Positions 22,908-42,769 of a stretch of 64,000 nucleotides of DNA are shown here, one piece after another (within the stretch, counting starts at the first letter, position 1; each line of letters starts with the position of its first letter). The DNA is from Paratinospora sagittata. Lineage: Eukaryota; Streptophyta; Magnoliopsida; Ranunculales; Menispermaceae. Below the pieces are notes generated by a model. It searched no databases and was not told the origin of the DNA. It saw only the letters and a list, made by a program, of their open reading frames with translations. The stretch is taken from NCBI GenBank assembly GCA_035771175.1, contig CM069598.1, forward strand, positions 13,560,539 to 13,624,538, given 5' to 3'. Both the position numbers and the translations under genes were made by a program.

Positions 22908-23205
22908 ACTTACACTTTGTTGCATTTCTTTCTACTTAATGTATTGGGGTAGATTTATGTTCAATTATAGTTATGTCAAGTAAAAAAAGTGACTTTTTTT
23001 GAATCTCTTTTAACATTATTATAGTGTGCTCATTAAATAAGCAACAATGAGGTTGTGATTTCAAGTTTCATTAATAGGAGTTGTATCAAGGATTTATTAA
23101 TGATAACATTGTTGTTGGACTCTTTGTGCTGGTGTATTAAGGCTATTTGTGTTCAAATAGCGTAAGCCCTCATGTGCCTACAAGTGAGTCCAAATCTAAG
23201 TATGA
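22908..23205. other. Upstream flank shared with copy C
   Basis: No gene is visible. It matches 37305-37550 (ACTTTGTTGCATTTC, GATTTATGTTCAATT). It ends at the target duplication of the solo LTR. Confidence 0.55.
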
Positions 23206-23210
23206 TCTCC

Positions 23211-25865
23211 TGTAACATCCCGATTTTCAAAACTTAATTTTTTGTACAATAATGAATATTTTAATCTTATCAAGAAAAATCACTGAAAATCGAGATGTTA
23301 ATCGTATCCGTCTATCTTAACCCATAACCATTATATAGGTAATAAAATTTGAAACACTATGAATTTATATTCTTCTAACCAACTTACTGGTTAAGATAAA
23401 CGAATACCTTTTTTTTTTCTTCATACCAAGGACCACATAATTCCACTATACAAATTTCTATAGTGAATTATGAGGGTACTTGCTCTTGTTCATCCATTAT
23501 AGACGCAATATTTTAAATAAATTCATTAAATAGAATTAATGAATTCAAGTCCAAAGCACATATATTTAAAGTAAATCATGATCCCTTCAATAATCATAAT
23601 AAGGTTTTATCAAAATTTCTAATGTCAATACAACCCTTATTAAATAAAAGTTCACAAAGTTAAACAAATAATTAACTCATTCACTAATTAAAATATTGTC
23701 CAGATTACCATCCTACCCCTATCACTGAACCACGTCACAACTTGCTACTTTATTTTCTAAGTACCTGCATGTGAAAAATAGGGGTAAGCTTGAAAGCCCA
23801 GTGGGTCATCTAAACAATCACAATATTTTATCATGATACATACACAAGAACATTACAAACAAGTTTCACACATTAATCGTTGCAACATTAGATTGTTTGA
23901 GTCGAGAATTTTATCACGTTCTAAATCACGTACCTTTAGGAAATCAAACTCAAGGTGGTACTACCCAAAAATTAGAACTCGTTGGCGATATTCATCATTA
24001 ATAACTGCCCCATAATAAACATTGGCGATATTCCTTAGAATAACTGCCCCATATGTGTGATTCTTATCTTAATTATGTTCTTTAGTGATGTCACACCATA
24101 CATACAACCTAAGTATGCTATTAATTGTATTCACAAGCCATATTCAAATTCCCCTACACAGAGTATCATGTCACAATGCCAAATATAATAGTATTAACAC
24201 ATGAACCTTACTATGCCAATATTCCAAATCATACGTTTCATTATCAGGCATTATAATTTATAAATGAGTCTTAAATATCATATGAATTGCATGCATCCAA
24301 TTATCATCTAATTAAAACAAAGAATGTTGACACACATATCATCATGGCTATCAATCACAGCATGGTATATATAAAATCATGTACAATAGGCATGCATAAG
24401 CAATCTAATGATATTATAGACCTAATTAATTTAACATTCCTATTTATATATCAAAATAAAATATTATGAAGGCCTAGAATCATCCCCACCTGAATCGCTA
24501 AATTCCAAATCACTTAAATTCCTCGTCACGTCTAGTGCTCAACCTGTACACGTATATTACGTTTGTTAATATAAATACTCATAAGAACGATTATGAGTGT
24601 AGAAATATATACGTATATATGGTGGTGGGATGTTTAAACAAGTATGTATATATATATAAGATAACATATTATAATGCCTTGTGATATGATATAATGATGT
24701 GTATGGTATAACATGGTATAATACAATATGTGGTATATATATATAAGGTGTGGTGATGTGTGAATCGTTTTGAAAAGGTGTGATATACCATATAATCTAT
24801 AATAGGTGTGTGCTGTGGAACGTTTAAAATTAAAAGGAAATAGGGGAAATAAAGAAGAAGGGAGGCGTTGATGGTGGTGAGTTACAGAGAGGTGGTGGTG
24901 GCTGTGTGCCGCGGGGAACGAAGCGAGCAAGGAGAAGGAGAGACTTGGCGATTGGGGTTTTGAGGCACGGTGGGTTTTTCGACAAACCATCAGAGAGAAA
25001 TAGAGAGGGTTTTGAGGTGCGATTGGCTCTGGACGAACCCGCGGAGAGAGAGGTCTGGGTGGGGTGGCGTAGTATTGGGGAAGAGAGGAACGTTTCGAGC
25101 GAGAGAGAAGAGGGAAGAGAGAAAGGGGAACGGCGGCAATTTTGGAGTTGTAGCGGCGAGAGAGTTGGGTTTTGAGAGAGAGATTCAGAGCGAGAGAGCG
25201 AGAGCGAGAGATCGGAGAATGGTGAGAGCAGGGGAAGATGGCGGAGGAGATAGAGAGAGCGACGACATGGCGGTGGCGGAGAAGAGAAGAGAGAGAGAAC
25301 GACAAGATGGCGGAGAAGAGAAGAGAAGAGAGAGAGAGCGGAGAGATGGCGGTGGAGGAGAAGAGAAGAGAGAGAGAGAGAACGGCGAGATGGTAGAGAA
25401 GAGAAGATAGAGAGAGTGGCGAGATGGCGGTGGCGGAGAAGAGAAAAGAGAGGGAGAGGCGAGAGCAGTGGCGAGATGAGGTTTTAAGTTTTGAGCAGAG
25501 AGTTGAGAGAGAGACCTGACGAGAGCGAGAGAGCAGAGGGGAAGAAGAATTGAATTCACAGCGGCGATGAGAAGCAAAAGTGATGAGCGGCGGTGATGAG
25601 TAGCAGCGGCTACAGATGGGTTGCAGTGTGCACTGGCGGAGAAAAGAAAAGAGAAGAGAAAGGCAATTGGTTCTTTTTTTTTGTGCGGTTGGGATTCGAG
25701 AGAGTGAGGCTTGTGCGATTGGGGTTTTGAGAGAGAGAGAGGGCGAGATTTCCGGCGAGAATAATTTCGAAATTGGAAGGTAGATATTTTTTTTCCGAAT
25801 TTTCAGGGATTACGTTTGAAATTGGAAAGTAGATTTTTTTTTTGATTTTTTTTCAGGGGATTACA
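23211..25865. mobile_element. Solo LTR, 2655 bp, with GA-rich core
   Basis: The ends are TGTAACATCCCG and GGGGATTACA, with a 5-bp duplication TCTCC (23206-23210 and 25866-25870). No coding domain of a retrotransposon is visible. The stretch 24840-25760 is strongly purine-rich on plus (AGAGAGAG and GGCGG runs), which produces long but compositional ORFs on both strands. The orientation is uncertain. Confidence 0.75.
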
Positions 25866-26021
25866 TCTCCTTAAAAAGACATACATACATATATACATAC
25901 ATATATATACATCAATCAATCACCTTAATGATAAGAGAGTAGATCGATGTAGTATACGGGAGAAGGCTTTGTTATTTTAATTGATAATTGAAGCCAACTA
26001 TGTATATCCATATCTAAGATT

Positions 26022-27172
26022 TTCCTTTTTTTTTTTCTTTTTTTCTTTTTAGAGTAAACAAACATATAGATATATTAATAATAAGAGGTGAAAAAAAACA
26101 TAACACGCACCAAAAGTCCTCTAGCCAACAAGATGGCATAAAAAACAAAAATCAAAACAATCATACACCTCCGCCCTCAACACCTACAACAAACTTACAA
26201 AAGACAACCACCTCAATTTCTCATCCAAATCAATGATGGAATAATCCCCATTAATTCTAAATGCCACCAACCAAGAGCTTGCCATTAGAACAATTTCATT
26301 CCACACCTCATCTGCGTACCTCACAACCATTTGGAAAATATGATGGTTGCGTTCCAACCAAAGCCTCCATAAAGTAGCAAAGATGGCAGATCGCATGATG
26401 ATAACCTGGTTACCATTAAGACCTCCTATATGAGCCACCATCAGACAATTAGCAATCGATATTGGAATGGCAAACCTATCTCCAAGTCTTGACTTCCATT
26501 CATTCCAAATCATTATAGAGAAAAAACATTTGAAAAATAGGTGATCTGTACTATCTGCACTTTTACAACACAAGACAACAATGAGGAAGTAAAGTTAAGA
26601 ATGGAAGTCTTCCTTAGAAAGCATCACCCACGTTAGCTTATTATGGGTCATGATCCACCTAAACATTTTTACCTTAGAAGGAATGTGTTTTCCACAATAT
26701 AGAGGCCAAAGAAAGAGAAGGAAAGGAAGAATCATCAGTCAAAAAGTGGAACATGGATTTGCAATTAAAATAGCCAGAATGATGAATGGACCAAGAAAAT
26801 CTATCGTGGCTTGTGGTCAATCTAACTTGCCTAAGAAGATTTAGCATGGCATCTAATTCAAATTATTAACCAAGGGCTAATTTTTGATGTAGTACCTCCA
26901 TACCCATTTAGCACAAAGAGCTTTATTCCTCTTCAGAACATTATCGATTCCTAAGCCTCCTTTCTCAATAGGTTTTTGGATTGTCTCCTAATTAATCAGG
27001 TGCATGCGGACACTCATGTCCTTTCCTTTCCATAAAAACGCTTTCAAGATTTGTTCAATCCTTTTAACAACTAAAGCAGACATTCATAACAACGATAAAT
27101 AGTAGGAGGGAATAACAAATAGCATTGAAATGATGAGAGTGAGCCTTCCCCCTCTTGATAAGGTATTTGCAT
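26022..27172 (-). mobile_element. L1-type LINE (LINE-4), 5'-truncated and internally deleted
   Basis: The minus strand starts within RT (TLSRGGRLTLIISMLF), runs to KGGLGIDNVLKRNKALCAKWVW, then jumps to the zf-RVT part (CCKSADSTDHLFFKCFFS, LATLWRLWLERNHHIFQ at 26573-26184) and a 3' UTR with a tail near 26022-26045. The linker with the FWED motif found in LINE-2 is missing, so it has an internal deletion. It sits in the 3' flank of copy C. Confidence 0.83.
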
Positions 27173-28887
27173 TGCAAAAGAAAGTTTTATTTTTTATCTT
27201 TTTACCAATGGAAAGAAGACTGTTAATATATTCAACATCAAAGTACATACTCACATTCACCAATTGGACAAATATGTCTTGTCGATAGTTATGCCTTGGA
27301 TTCAAAGGTTTTGTGAAGAAAAAGAGATGAGTCTACACCACACCTTGAGCAACACAATCGAATTAAACTAAATGACATAATGAGTTCATCAAGACCATAC
27401 GTTTAAGCAATTCAAATAGATAAAAGAACTTTAATAGTACACTGTAAAAGCATCCTAGTTTAACATTAATTAAGCATAAAGAAGACAACAAAAAGTCTTC
27501 CCAAATATAATTGAAGCACCTAAAGCAATAACTCCAACTTAAACACTTAGACATTCAACACAATTACGGAACTCTTAACAAAACTAAATCTGTCGGACTT
27601 CAAGTCTTCTTTGAAACAAATTAAGTTGTTGAAGCACAGCCTACATCATAATGTGTCTTCTTCGGGGAAGAAGTGGATCAGAGGCTAAGAAGGAATTAAT
27701 GTGTGTTGCCCTTTAGTTAAGGCAATCTGCAGAAGATTGCCGCATAGAAAGACAAAATAATGAATGACTTCTTCATTATTCATTAAAATCATATTGTATT
27801 GAAGTGCTCTATCAACCAATATGAAAAGGAAAATGTTAATCTAAAAAAACTATATATGCACAACCATTAGATGAATATGTGTGCATATATTTTAAGGTGT
27901 GTAATAAATAATTTAATGATTGTGCATATATAGTTGCACTAAAATTTAATTAGCATTTTCTATATGAAAAATGACAAAATTCATGTAGTTAAATCATGCA
28001 TCCATAGTAATAAAAACTCACAGTAGAAACGGATTATGAGATTAGTTAGCATAAACATCACTATATATACTAATAAAACATAAGAAAAATGATAAGTGTA
28101 CATGATTTTGGTACACAATTTTGGCACACCCTTGTAATGTACGCCGGGTGTTCTTGAATTATGTATTAATTTGTAATTCGAGAATATTCAATGTATATAA
28201 TGAACCATGTATAGAAACTGGGTGCTAAAAATATGTGTTAAATAACTCTCCTCAAAGTATAATCCATCCTATTTATTAAAGTGCTCATGTCATGCCATTC
28301 ATAATTGTTTCATTGTGGTCGGTTTCTACCCTGTTACATACATACAGAACATCCATTCTAACACACTCATTTCTGTCACTTTTCCAATTATTCTCAATAG
28401 CCTTGTGCAAGGATATATACTAATACTGCTGATGTTATAAATAAATAAATAAATAATTTGGTTCAATTCTCTTTTTCCTTTGGATTCGACGGGTCATGTA
28501 TCGTGCTTGTTTGACCACTATGAGCAAAAATTATTGGACCCTAGCCTAAATCAATTGATAAACTAATGTCTACATACATACTACATAGCCATTTTACTCA
28601 AGTCAATAGGAAGTTGTTGCAGTTGGTAAAAATATAACTTTAGAATCTCAAGGATTCAAGTTCAACTCTTGTCACTATCCTAAAGATAAAGGGGATTAAT
28701 GGGTCGGAAACGATCCTATATCTCCCCGAGAATGCAGTTTGAAGCAATTTATATAACTAATTACCAAAGTTATATCTTTTACAAAAAAAAAAACAAAAAA
28801 AAAGGAAAGAAAGCCACCCCGCTCACATCTCCCCTCCATCCAAAATAAATAAATAGATAAAAGGATGTAATTAGAGAAAGAAAGACC
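27173..28887. other. 3' flank of kinase copy C
   Basis: No complete gene is visible. The stretch 27190-27350 matches 37610-37775 downstream of copy D and retains an exon-like frame (LFFFTKPLN). The stretch 27590-28750 matches the broken 3' flanks at 15600-15870 and 20697-21200. A MITE sits at 27829-27962. Confidence 0.6.
27829..27962. mobile_element. Small palindromic MITE
   Basis: The left part GGAAAATGTTAAT and ACTATATATGCACAA are inverted on the right as TTGTGCATATATAGT and ATTAGCATTTTC. It is absent at the matching point of the paralogous flank (about 15683). ATGAAAA occurs at both sides and may be the target duplication. Confidence 0.6.
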
Positions 28888-35922
<7,035 letters not shown>

Positions 35923-36009
35923 GTATTTGAAATCCTGATCTTTTCAGGACTAAAAAGAGTCCTCTTACATGTATATTTTGTTGCAACTGAAAAATATTAA
36001 TTTTCTTAT

Positions 36010-36024
36010 TTTATTGATATAGGA
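36010..36024 (-). promoter_or_regulatory. Putative TATA box of copy C
   Basis: The minus-strand CCTATATCAATAAAA lies about 90 bp upstream of the first ATG and 135 bp upstream of Met 16. This is a position-based guess; no other core element is recognisable. Confidence 0.3.
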
Positions 36025-36084
36025 GATGGTATAGTTCTCTGCAACACAAAAATAAAGTGATCAACTATTTGAATATTGGGGTTG

Positions 36085-36713
36085 TGTTACATAATATTTT
36101 CTTATTTAAATTAAATAATTATTTATTATTTTTATAGTTTTTGTTTAGTTGAAAAACTCTAAATAGTGGGCTTATTTTATAGGTTAAAACTCATTGTCAC
36201 GGAGTAATGGGTAGTTATCTGTAGTTTTCATCTATTTAAAGAAAATGTTTGAATAAAATGAGTGTCCAAAAATTTATTATCAATGGTTTGATTCATTTTG
36301 GAGGTTGGTTCCTCGAAGAATCTATTTGAGATTTTAGTTTCCTTGAATGAACCAATTATCTTTCTATTTTCTTTCTTATTTTATGTTTTTTAGCTTTAGA
36401 AAATTAGTTCGTATTATTTCATATCAGAGTCGGGCATATTAGCTCCGCCGCTTCACGAGTTTGGAAAATACATTATCGACAACTTAAATGTCAAATTAAG
36501 ATGTATTTGTATTTGTAATAACATAATACAAATATATTGAATATTAATAGTCGAGTGAAGCCCCCAAAAAGAAAGGGTTACCGTTGGGTCAATGTCGGAA
36601 GTGTTAATCGACGTAGACGTCGTTGCGAAGCGTGGTGGAATGTTACGATCATATTTTTTTATTTAAATTAAATAATTATTCATTATTTTTATAGTTTTTG
36701 TTTAGTTGAAAAA
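36085..36713 (+). mobile_element. Small LTR element (TRIM-like) in the promoter of copy C
   Basis: A 337-bp sequence starting TGTTAC and ending TTTCA (36085-36421) is followed at once by TATCAGAGTCGGG, like the initiator-tRNA-Met primer-binding site of plant LTR elements. At 36641 a second copy of the first 70 or so bases starts again with TGTTAC, after the purine-rich GAAGCGTGGTGGAA. The internal part is only 219 bp, and the second LTR is cut short at about 36713. Copy B's flank lacks this insertion. Confidence 0.7.
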
Positions 36714-37560
36714 ATATAGATAGGTTTGATTGTGGTTTCCTAATTAATTCTACCCCTAATGTTACGTTCTTCATATATATATATATATATATGACTTCAA
36801 AAGAACGTAACAAGACCGTAGAATTTTTGGGTTTCCTTCTTATGTTGTCAATTAACAAAAGATCAAGTAGCTTTAAAAAAATAAAAAATAAAAAAACGAG
36901 TTCCCTAACGAATTGTCAAATTCTGATTTGATAATAATTTGACACAAAACAGAGAGATTTAATTGGCTTAACTAGTAGTTAAGATTTTATTAAGTATTTC
37001 AGATGCTTAGTGGAAAAATCTTTAATGATTTCCACCCTTATTAATTTTTATTCAATAATGATTAAGAGAGAAACATATTCTATTTTCATAACTTTTATTA
37101 TAATTCGTTTTATTATTCATCTTTTTCTCATGTTCTATTTTCATAACTTTTACTGAACTGTAACCCTTTTTTTTTTTTTTTTTTTTTTGACTCGAGTGAA
37201 CTGTAAATCTTAAACCTTAGTTATAGGAACATATTTCAATCCTTATGATTTGATTTTAGGACTCCCCGAATTTATTAATTGCTGCATTTACTACAACATT
37301 TACCATATACACAATTGCACTTTGTTGCATTTCTACTTAATGTATAGGTTAGATTTATGTTCAATTCTAGTTATGTCAAGTAAAAAAAAAAAAGACTTTT
37401 ATTTATTTATTTATTATTATTATTATTTTAAAAAAAAAGTGAATTTTTGGCATCTCTATAACATTATTAGAATGTGCTTGTTAAATAAGCAACAATGAAG
37501 TTGTGATTTTAAGTCTCCTTAGGAGCAGTTGTATCATGGATTTATTGATGATTGTTAGAT
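36714..37560. other. 5' flank of copy C
   Basis: No gene is visible. It matches the flanks of A and B. It has a hairpin at 36763-36815 (arms GTTACGTTCTT and AAGAACGTAAC around an AT repeat) and poly(T) at 37169-37188. Confidence 0.55.
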
Positions 37561-37995
37561 CTGTAGATCTACTGATAAAAACAAGAAGAAAACGTGAGAG
37601 AAAGATGCTAACTTCAACTTTTTGCCAATGGAAATAAGACCGCTAATATAAACAACATCAGAGTACATACTCACCTTCGCCAACTGTACAGATATATCTA
37701 GTTGATAGTGATGGCTTAGATTCAAAGGTTTTGTGAAGAAAAAGAGATTAGTCCACACCACACCTTGAGCAACACATGCAAATTAAACTAATTTGGTTTG
37801 AGCAATTCAAATAGATAAAAAGAACTTTAATATTACTTTGTTAAGTATCATACTTTAACATTAATAATTAAGCATAAAGAAGACAACATTAATAATTAAG
37901 TACAAAGAATACCATTAACTACAAACATTATATCTTTTCAAAGAAAAAAGAATATGAAAAAAAAAAGAAGATAAATAGAAGTAATTAGAGATAAA
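37561..37995. other. 3' flank of copy D with an exon-like frame
   Basis: On minus, 37770-37672 reads open as GVVWTNLFFFTKPLNLSHHY and further, ending at LAK followed by GTGAGTATG, a good donor. The paralogous stretch at about 27330-27230 keeps the frame except for one TAG. The product is not recognised. It may be an unannotated exon of a co-duplicated gene, or chance. Confidence 0.35.
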
Positions 37996-38589
37996 TTAAT
38001 TATAAGAAATTAATTTATCAGTAAGAAACCTTTCGTAATAAAAACCAGGTTGCTTTGGTTCACTACCCAACATCATAACCACAGAAGCCATTGTTGGCCT
38101 TTCTTCTGGACGTTGTTGCACACATAACAGACTCACTTGGACGCACCTTAACACTTCAAATCTATTAAACTTTTCCTCCATAACTTCACCCACTAATTCC
38201 AAAGCCTTGATCTCTTCATTCCAAAGTTTCCAAGCCTGAAAGAAGACCCAACTTATTCAATCTATATAAGTTTTGACTTAATACATAAGAACATTAGATG
38301 GTACATATATATATAAATTTAGTAGCTAGAGAATAGACAGTACATTAAGACACGTCTTTAATTATACTTACATGTCCTAAAAGGTTGAGATCATGATCTG
38401 GATGATAAAATCCTCTGTTTCTCTTGCCACTCACTATCTCTAATGTCAAGACACCAAAGCTAAAGACATCGGATTTCATTGAAAATAGCCCATCTACTGC
38501 ATACTCTGGAGACATATAGCCACTGCACCCCACCATCAAAACAATAGATTAAGTAAAAAGTAAATGAAAGAATAGGTCGCTAGATTGCC

Positions 38590-38683
38590 AACCATTACTT
38601 GGCTGGCTTGGCGGTTAAAGGCACTACCCTACAGGGGGATCTTCCTCCAGCCAATAGGGTCAGTATGAAAAAATAAAAAAATG
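38590..38683 (+). mobile_element. Internally deleted SINE shared with copy C
   Basis: Same position and same right-hand flank (AAATGTGGCTAGATTG) as the SINE in copy C intron 4. The middle is missing, between GTTAAAGGCACTACC and the GATCTTCCTCCAGCC segment. It supports a common ancestor of C and D. Confidence 0.72.
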
Positions 38684-39857
38684 TGGCTAGATTGGGAAAC
38701 GATTTAGTGGCACCCACAATGTTCCAACCACTCTTCTTGTATTAGCCTGTGTCTGATCTCCTCCAAAAGTTCTTGCTAAACCAAAATCTTAGATTTTTGG
38801 GATCATTTTACTATCACGAAGAACATTACTGACTTTGAGATCTCTATGGATGATTCTGAGTCTTGAATCTCTGTGTAGATAAAGAAGCCCCTGTGATATT
38901 TCAGTGATAATATCTAAACGTTTTTGCCTGCTAAGTAATGTACATATTGTTTTATCTGAGGAAGCTTCAGAAGGAGTTACTTTTATGAAAAGAATTCAAT
39001 CAAATAAGGGAAAATAAAAATAGTATAGTGATGAGATGGACAAACCGAAGATGAAAGAGTCTAAGCTTTTGTTGGGCATGTACTCATAAATTAACATCAT
39101 TTCTTCTCTCTTGCAACATCCAAGTAGCCTAACTAAATTCCGATGTTGGAGTTTAGCAATTAAAATGACCTCATTCTTAAACTCACTGATGCCTTGACCA
39201 GATTTCTTTGAAAGCCACTTCACCGCTATTTCTTGCCCATTTGAGAGCTCACCCTGGACAGACATATATATATATATATATGACACAACATGTTGGTTAT
39301 ACAAAAGAAAATATAAGATTGTTCCTAATTGTATGTTGATTATGTGAAAAGTAATGCTACATCTATGATATACATTCATGGAAAGATCACTTTTATACAT
39401 CATTGGATTGTTTTGAATAATGAGTTGATACATGATTCAAGACAATCGAATGGTGAATTAATGGAAATGTTTCTATGAATTATATATACACTATGGACGT
39501 TGCCTTAATTAGCATTTTCGATTATTTGAGACAATCTAGTGGTGCATTAATGGAATGATGTGAATGAAATGGAAGATTATTACCTTGTAAACAAGACCAA
39601 AACCACCCTCGTCAAGTACATTTCCGTAAGAGAAGTTATTAGTGGCAATTGATATTGCATCAAAGTCAAACAAAGGCAGCTCCAGTTCACTTTGGGTTTG
39701 AATACCACTATTTTTTTTTTTGAGAGTAAACAAAACAGTTGTATTAATAATAGGCAGAAAACATACATCAAATGCTGAGTACCAGCAGTACTCAAACTGA
39801 CACAACAAACAAAAATGACATCACAAAAAGAAATAAAAAAACACACAACATCCTAAC

Positions 39858-40853
39858 TCACTTCATACAATCTTCCCAGCTCCTAACCCAGGAATTAAAG
39901 GAGTACACCCCGTTAAACTTAAAAGCAACTACCCAAGTGCTAACGAGCATCAATTCATCTGACCAAACATTCTCCTCACTCCTAGAAAGATTTTCAAAAA
40001 AGTGTTGATTGTGCTCCAACCAGATTATCCAAAGAGTGGCTAGAGATGTAATTCGCATAATGTTAACTTGTCTTCCATTCAACCCGCGAATGTATGACAA
40101 AGATAATGCTACCTCAATTGACAGGGGGAGCACAAAGTCATCCCCAACTCTATTTCTCCATTCGTCCCATAATCTCAATGAAAAGGGGCAGCGAAAGAAA
40201 AGATGGTCCGCATCGTCTACATAATTAACACATAATGGGCAACAGTGAGGAAGCAAATACACAAATGGCAATCTTTGTTGAAGCTCGTCACCCATGTTAA
40301 ACTTATTATGGGCCATAATCCACCCAAACATTTTAATCTTAGCTGGAACATGAGCTTTCCAAATTGGGGTAGCAAGGGGAAAGATGGGTCATCAATTAAG
40401 AGCTGGAAAAAAGATTTGCAAGTGAAAAAGCCAGAATGATGGAGAGACCATTTGAAGTGGTCATGACCTAAAGATAATTGGGCATAATTCAGCAAGAGTA
40501 ACAAGTCAGAAACTCAAATGTTGGCCGACAGTAAGCGTGTCAGAATTAAACAAGTTCCATTGAATGTGCTTCAATTGATCGTTTGGAATGGTGAAATGAG
40601 CAATGGGGTGGTTAGGGAACGGGGTTGCATGGTAAAGTCTAGGGAATCTTTCAGCTAGTGGGGAATCACCTATCCAACAATCCTCCCAAAACCTGAAAGT
40701 GCAACCATCCCCTATCTTTGGGATAAGGTGAGGATACATATCTAGGAGAATGGATAAGACATATTTCCAAGGGCTTCTATAGGTAGAACAAACTAAAGGG
40801 ACAATTCTCCTACCAAACTCAATCTTTCCAAACTTGCTAGTAAATTCAACCAA
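39858..40853 (-). pseudogene. LINE zf-RVT region in the copy D insertion
   Basis: It reads GRRIVPLVCSTYRSPWKYVL, GDGCTFRFWEDCWIGD, then CLGG in a shifted frame, MFGWIMAHNKFNMGDELQQR, and a zinc-binding HCCPLCVNYVDDADHLFFRC. It is close to LINE-2 (4688-5497). A shift near 40506 and another near 40330 break it. Confidence 0.82.
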
Positions 40854-40859
40854 GTGACT

Positions 40860-41331
40860 AGAGCATTAAGCAAAGGAGGATCTATCAGATTGAGTTCGCC
40901 AATAAGAGCATCAAACATCTGCATACTAGTAGCTAATCTTGGGCTATTTATTTTTTCCCTAACATTCCTCACCGTATTGAAGTCACTGCCCAAGCACCAA
41001 CTGTTGCCACAAATCACACTAAGACCAACAAGTTCATCCTAAAAATTCTGCCTCACAGCATAACATGAAGGCTGATAAACTCCAATCAGCCACCAACATC
41101 GTTGATCATCTTCTCTGATTTGAATAGAAACAGAAAACTCATCGATCAAGCTGTTTTCCACATGCACCACCTTGGCCCCCACAATTGAGAAACAATACTA
41201 CAATCCACCACCTCATTTTTTGTTTCTTGAAGGATAAAAATGTTCGATTTAGCATTCCCTAAAGTCCTCTTGATGATACACCTCTTCCAACTCGACCCAC
41301 ACCCTATAATATTCCAGGAGAGTATCTTCAT
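40860..41331 (-). pseudogene. LINE endonuclease, decayed
   Basis: It begins MKILSWNIIGCGSSWKR (41331), the standard N-terminus of plant L1 endonuclease, followed by FILQETKNE with the catalytic Glu. After a break it reads WCLGSDFNTVRNVREK (about 41000), the GDFN segment with Gly replaced by Ser. The C-terminal third is gone. Confidence 0.83.
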
Positions 41332-42769
41332 TTTTTAACTACATTGTTCCTCTTTGACTTTTTGACACTTTTGGCAATATCCTTAATTGTGAGATCACCG
41401 TCTGACCTTTCACATTTGTCACTCACCAGATCCTGTCTTTTATTGACAACAATACGAGACCTATTTAGGATTTGGGCAAAAGGTTCCAAAGAACTGAGTG
41501 GTTTTTCATGAGCATCAAAACTAGTATCCCCCTCATTACTTTCACAAACATTCGGCCTAACAACCAAGGTCTCACTCCCATTCGCAACCTGCTTACCAAC
41601 CTCAGCCTGAGAGACATTGTCGAGTTGATTGGGCACATGATTATCACTATTGCATAGTTGAAAAGATTGAGGGTAGTGGGTTTTAGGGGAGTGAGATTGG
41701 GGTTCATTATCAGGGGACGGGTGGTTAAGGATAGGAGTAGAAGTACCATGAGTATGATGCATGTTAGAGGAAAGCTCAATATCACCATCTAAATTAAAAT
41801 AAAGTGGGCGTACCTGGTTTCCAGAAATCACATGACATAGGTTATCATCGTCAGCACCAAGTGCTACTTCATCGAACCCATCGCCTTCACGTTCATTGTC
41901 GTCGCACTGACCATTGTCAAAATTGATGTCTGAGACACAGTTATTCCAGAGCACATTCTGGGATTCCCAAACAACATTATCCCGATCTTGATCTTTAGGA
42001 CCCACATTATGCTTCACTCGATCTCTCCGCAAGCCCCGTTTGGATCAAAGGGTGCTCATAGCACTATCACCTTCATCATCACTCTGGTTTTCACTTCCCT
42101 CCAAGATCCCCTTTTGATAATTTTTCTGAAGTGGAGCGTGTTCATCGCCAGCATCCTGGGAGTGATGGACTGTTCCTCTCTTGAACACATTCATCTTGGA
42201 ATGGAATATAGAGTTTGAAGGAGCTGATTTTACCTCGCCATCTCCTACTTCCAATGACAGTTTCCCATTTTCAATATCATATACAACCGTGGTTTCATCT
42301 CTATTGCAAACCAAGGTTTCAGACACGTGGCTAAATGAGGATTCAAGTGGAGATAAATCACGAGCCCTAATTTGATATTTTGGAATTTGTAAAATATCAA
42401 GAGGAGGCCCATCGATACTCTAAATTTTGGACCCCACATGTTGGACATTAATCAAGGAATCCACCTGTGCTTTTGAAGAGGCTTGCTCTCTAATCACTAA
42501 CGGTCCACCACCGCAACCCAACATCAATGCAGAGGCATTGGGCTTTGAAAATGCAGTAGATTGTGGAATGATATTAGAGAGAGGCCCAATGATGTTGATA
42601 GATGTATTTGAAGTGGTAGGGAAACTCGGCTGGGGCCACAACTGAGTATGGTGCATATCAAAAAGTGGAATATTGGTGCCCAATGAATTCACCGTACGAA
42701 TATTTGAATATCCTTCATTTTCAGAAGCGTGGTGATCGTGTAGATTATCAGGTATCTCCGTACAGCCAG
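41328..42769 (-). pseudogene. LINE ORF1 C-terminal part
   Basis: The piece 42032-41328 is open for 234 codons, low in hydrophobic residues and rich in Asp and Asn, ending KRNNVVKK just before the endonuclease start. Upstream pieces to 42769 are out of frame. The low-complexity C-terminus is usual for plant LINE ORF1 proteins. It is cut from its N-terminal half by the LTR. Confidence 0.6.

Noticed and set aside
24634..25577. Long ORFs on both strands (for example 24634-25305 minus and 24970-25410 plus)
   Set aside because: They come from GA/CT-rich composition inside a solo LTR; the peptides are low-complexity Arg/Glu or Ser/Leu runs with no domain.
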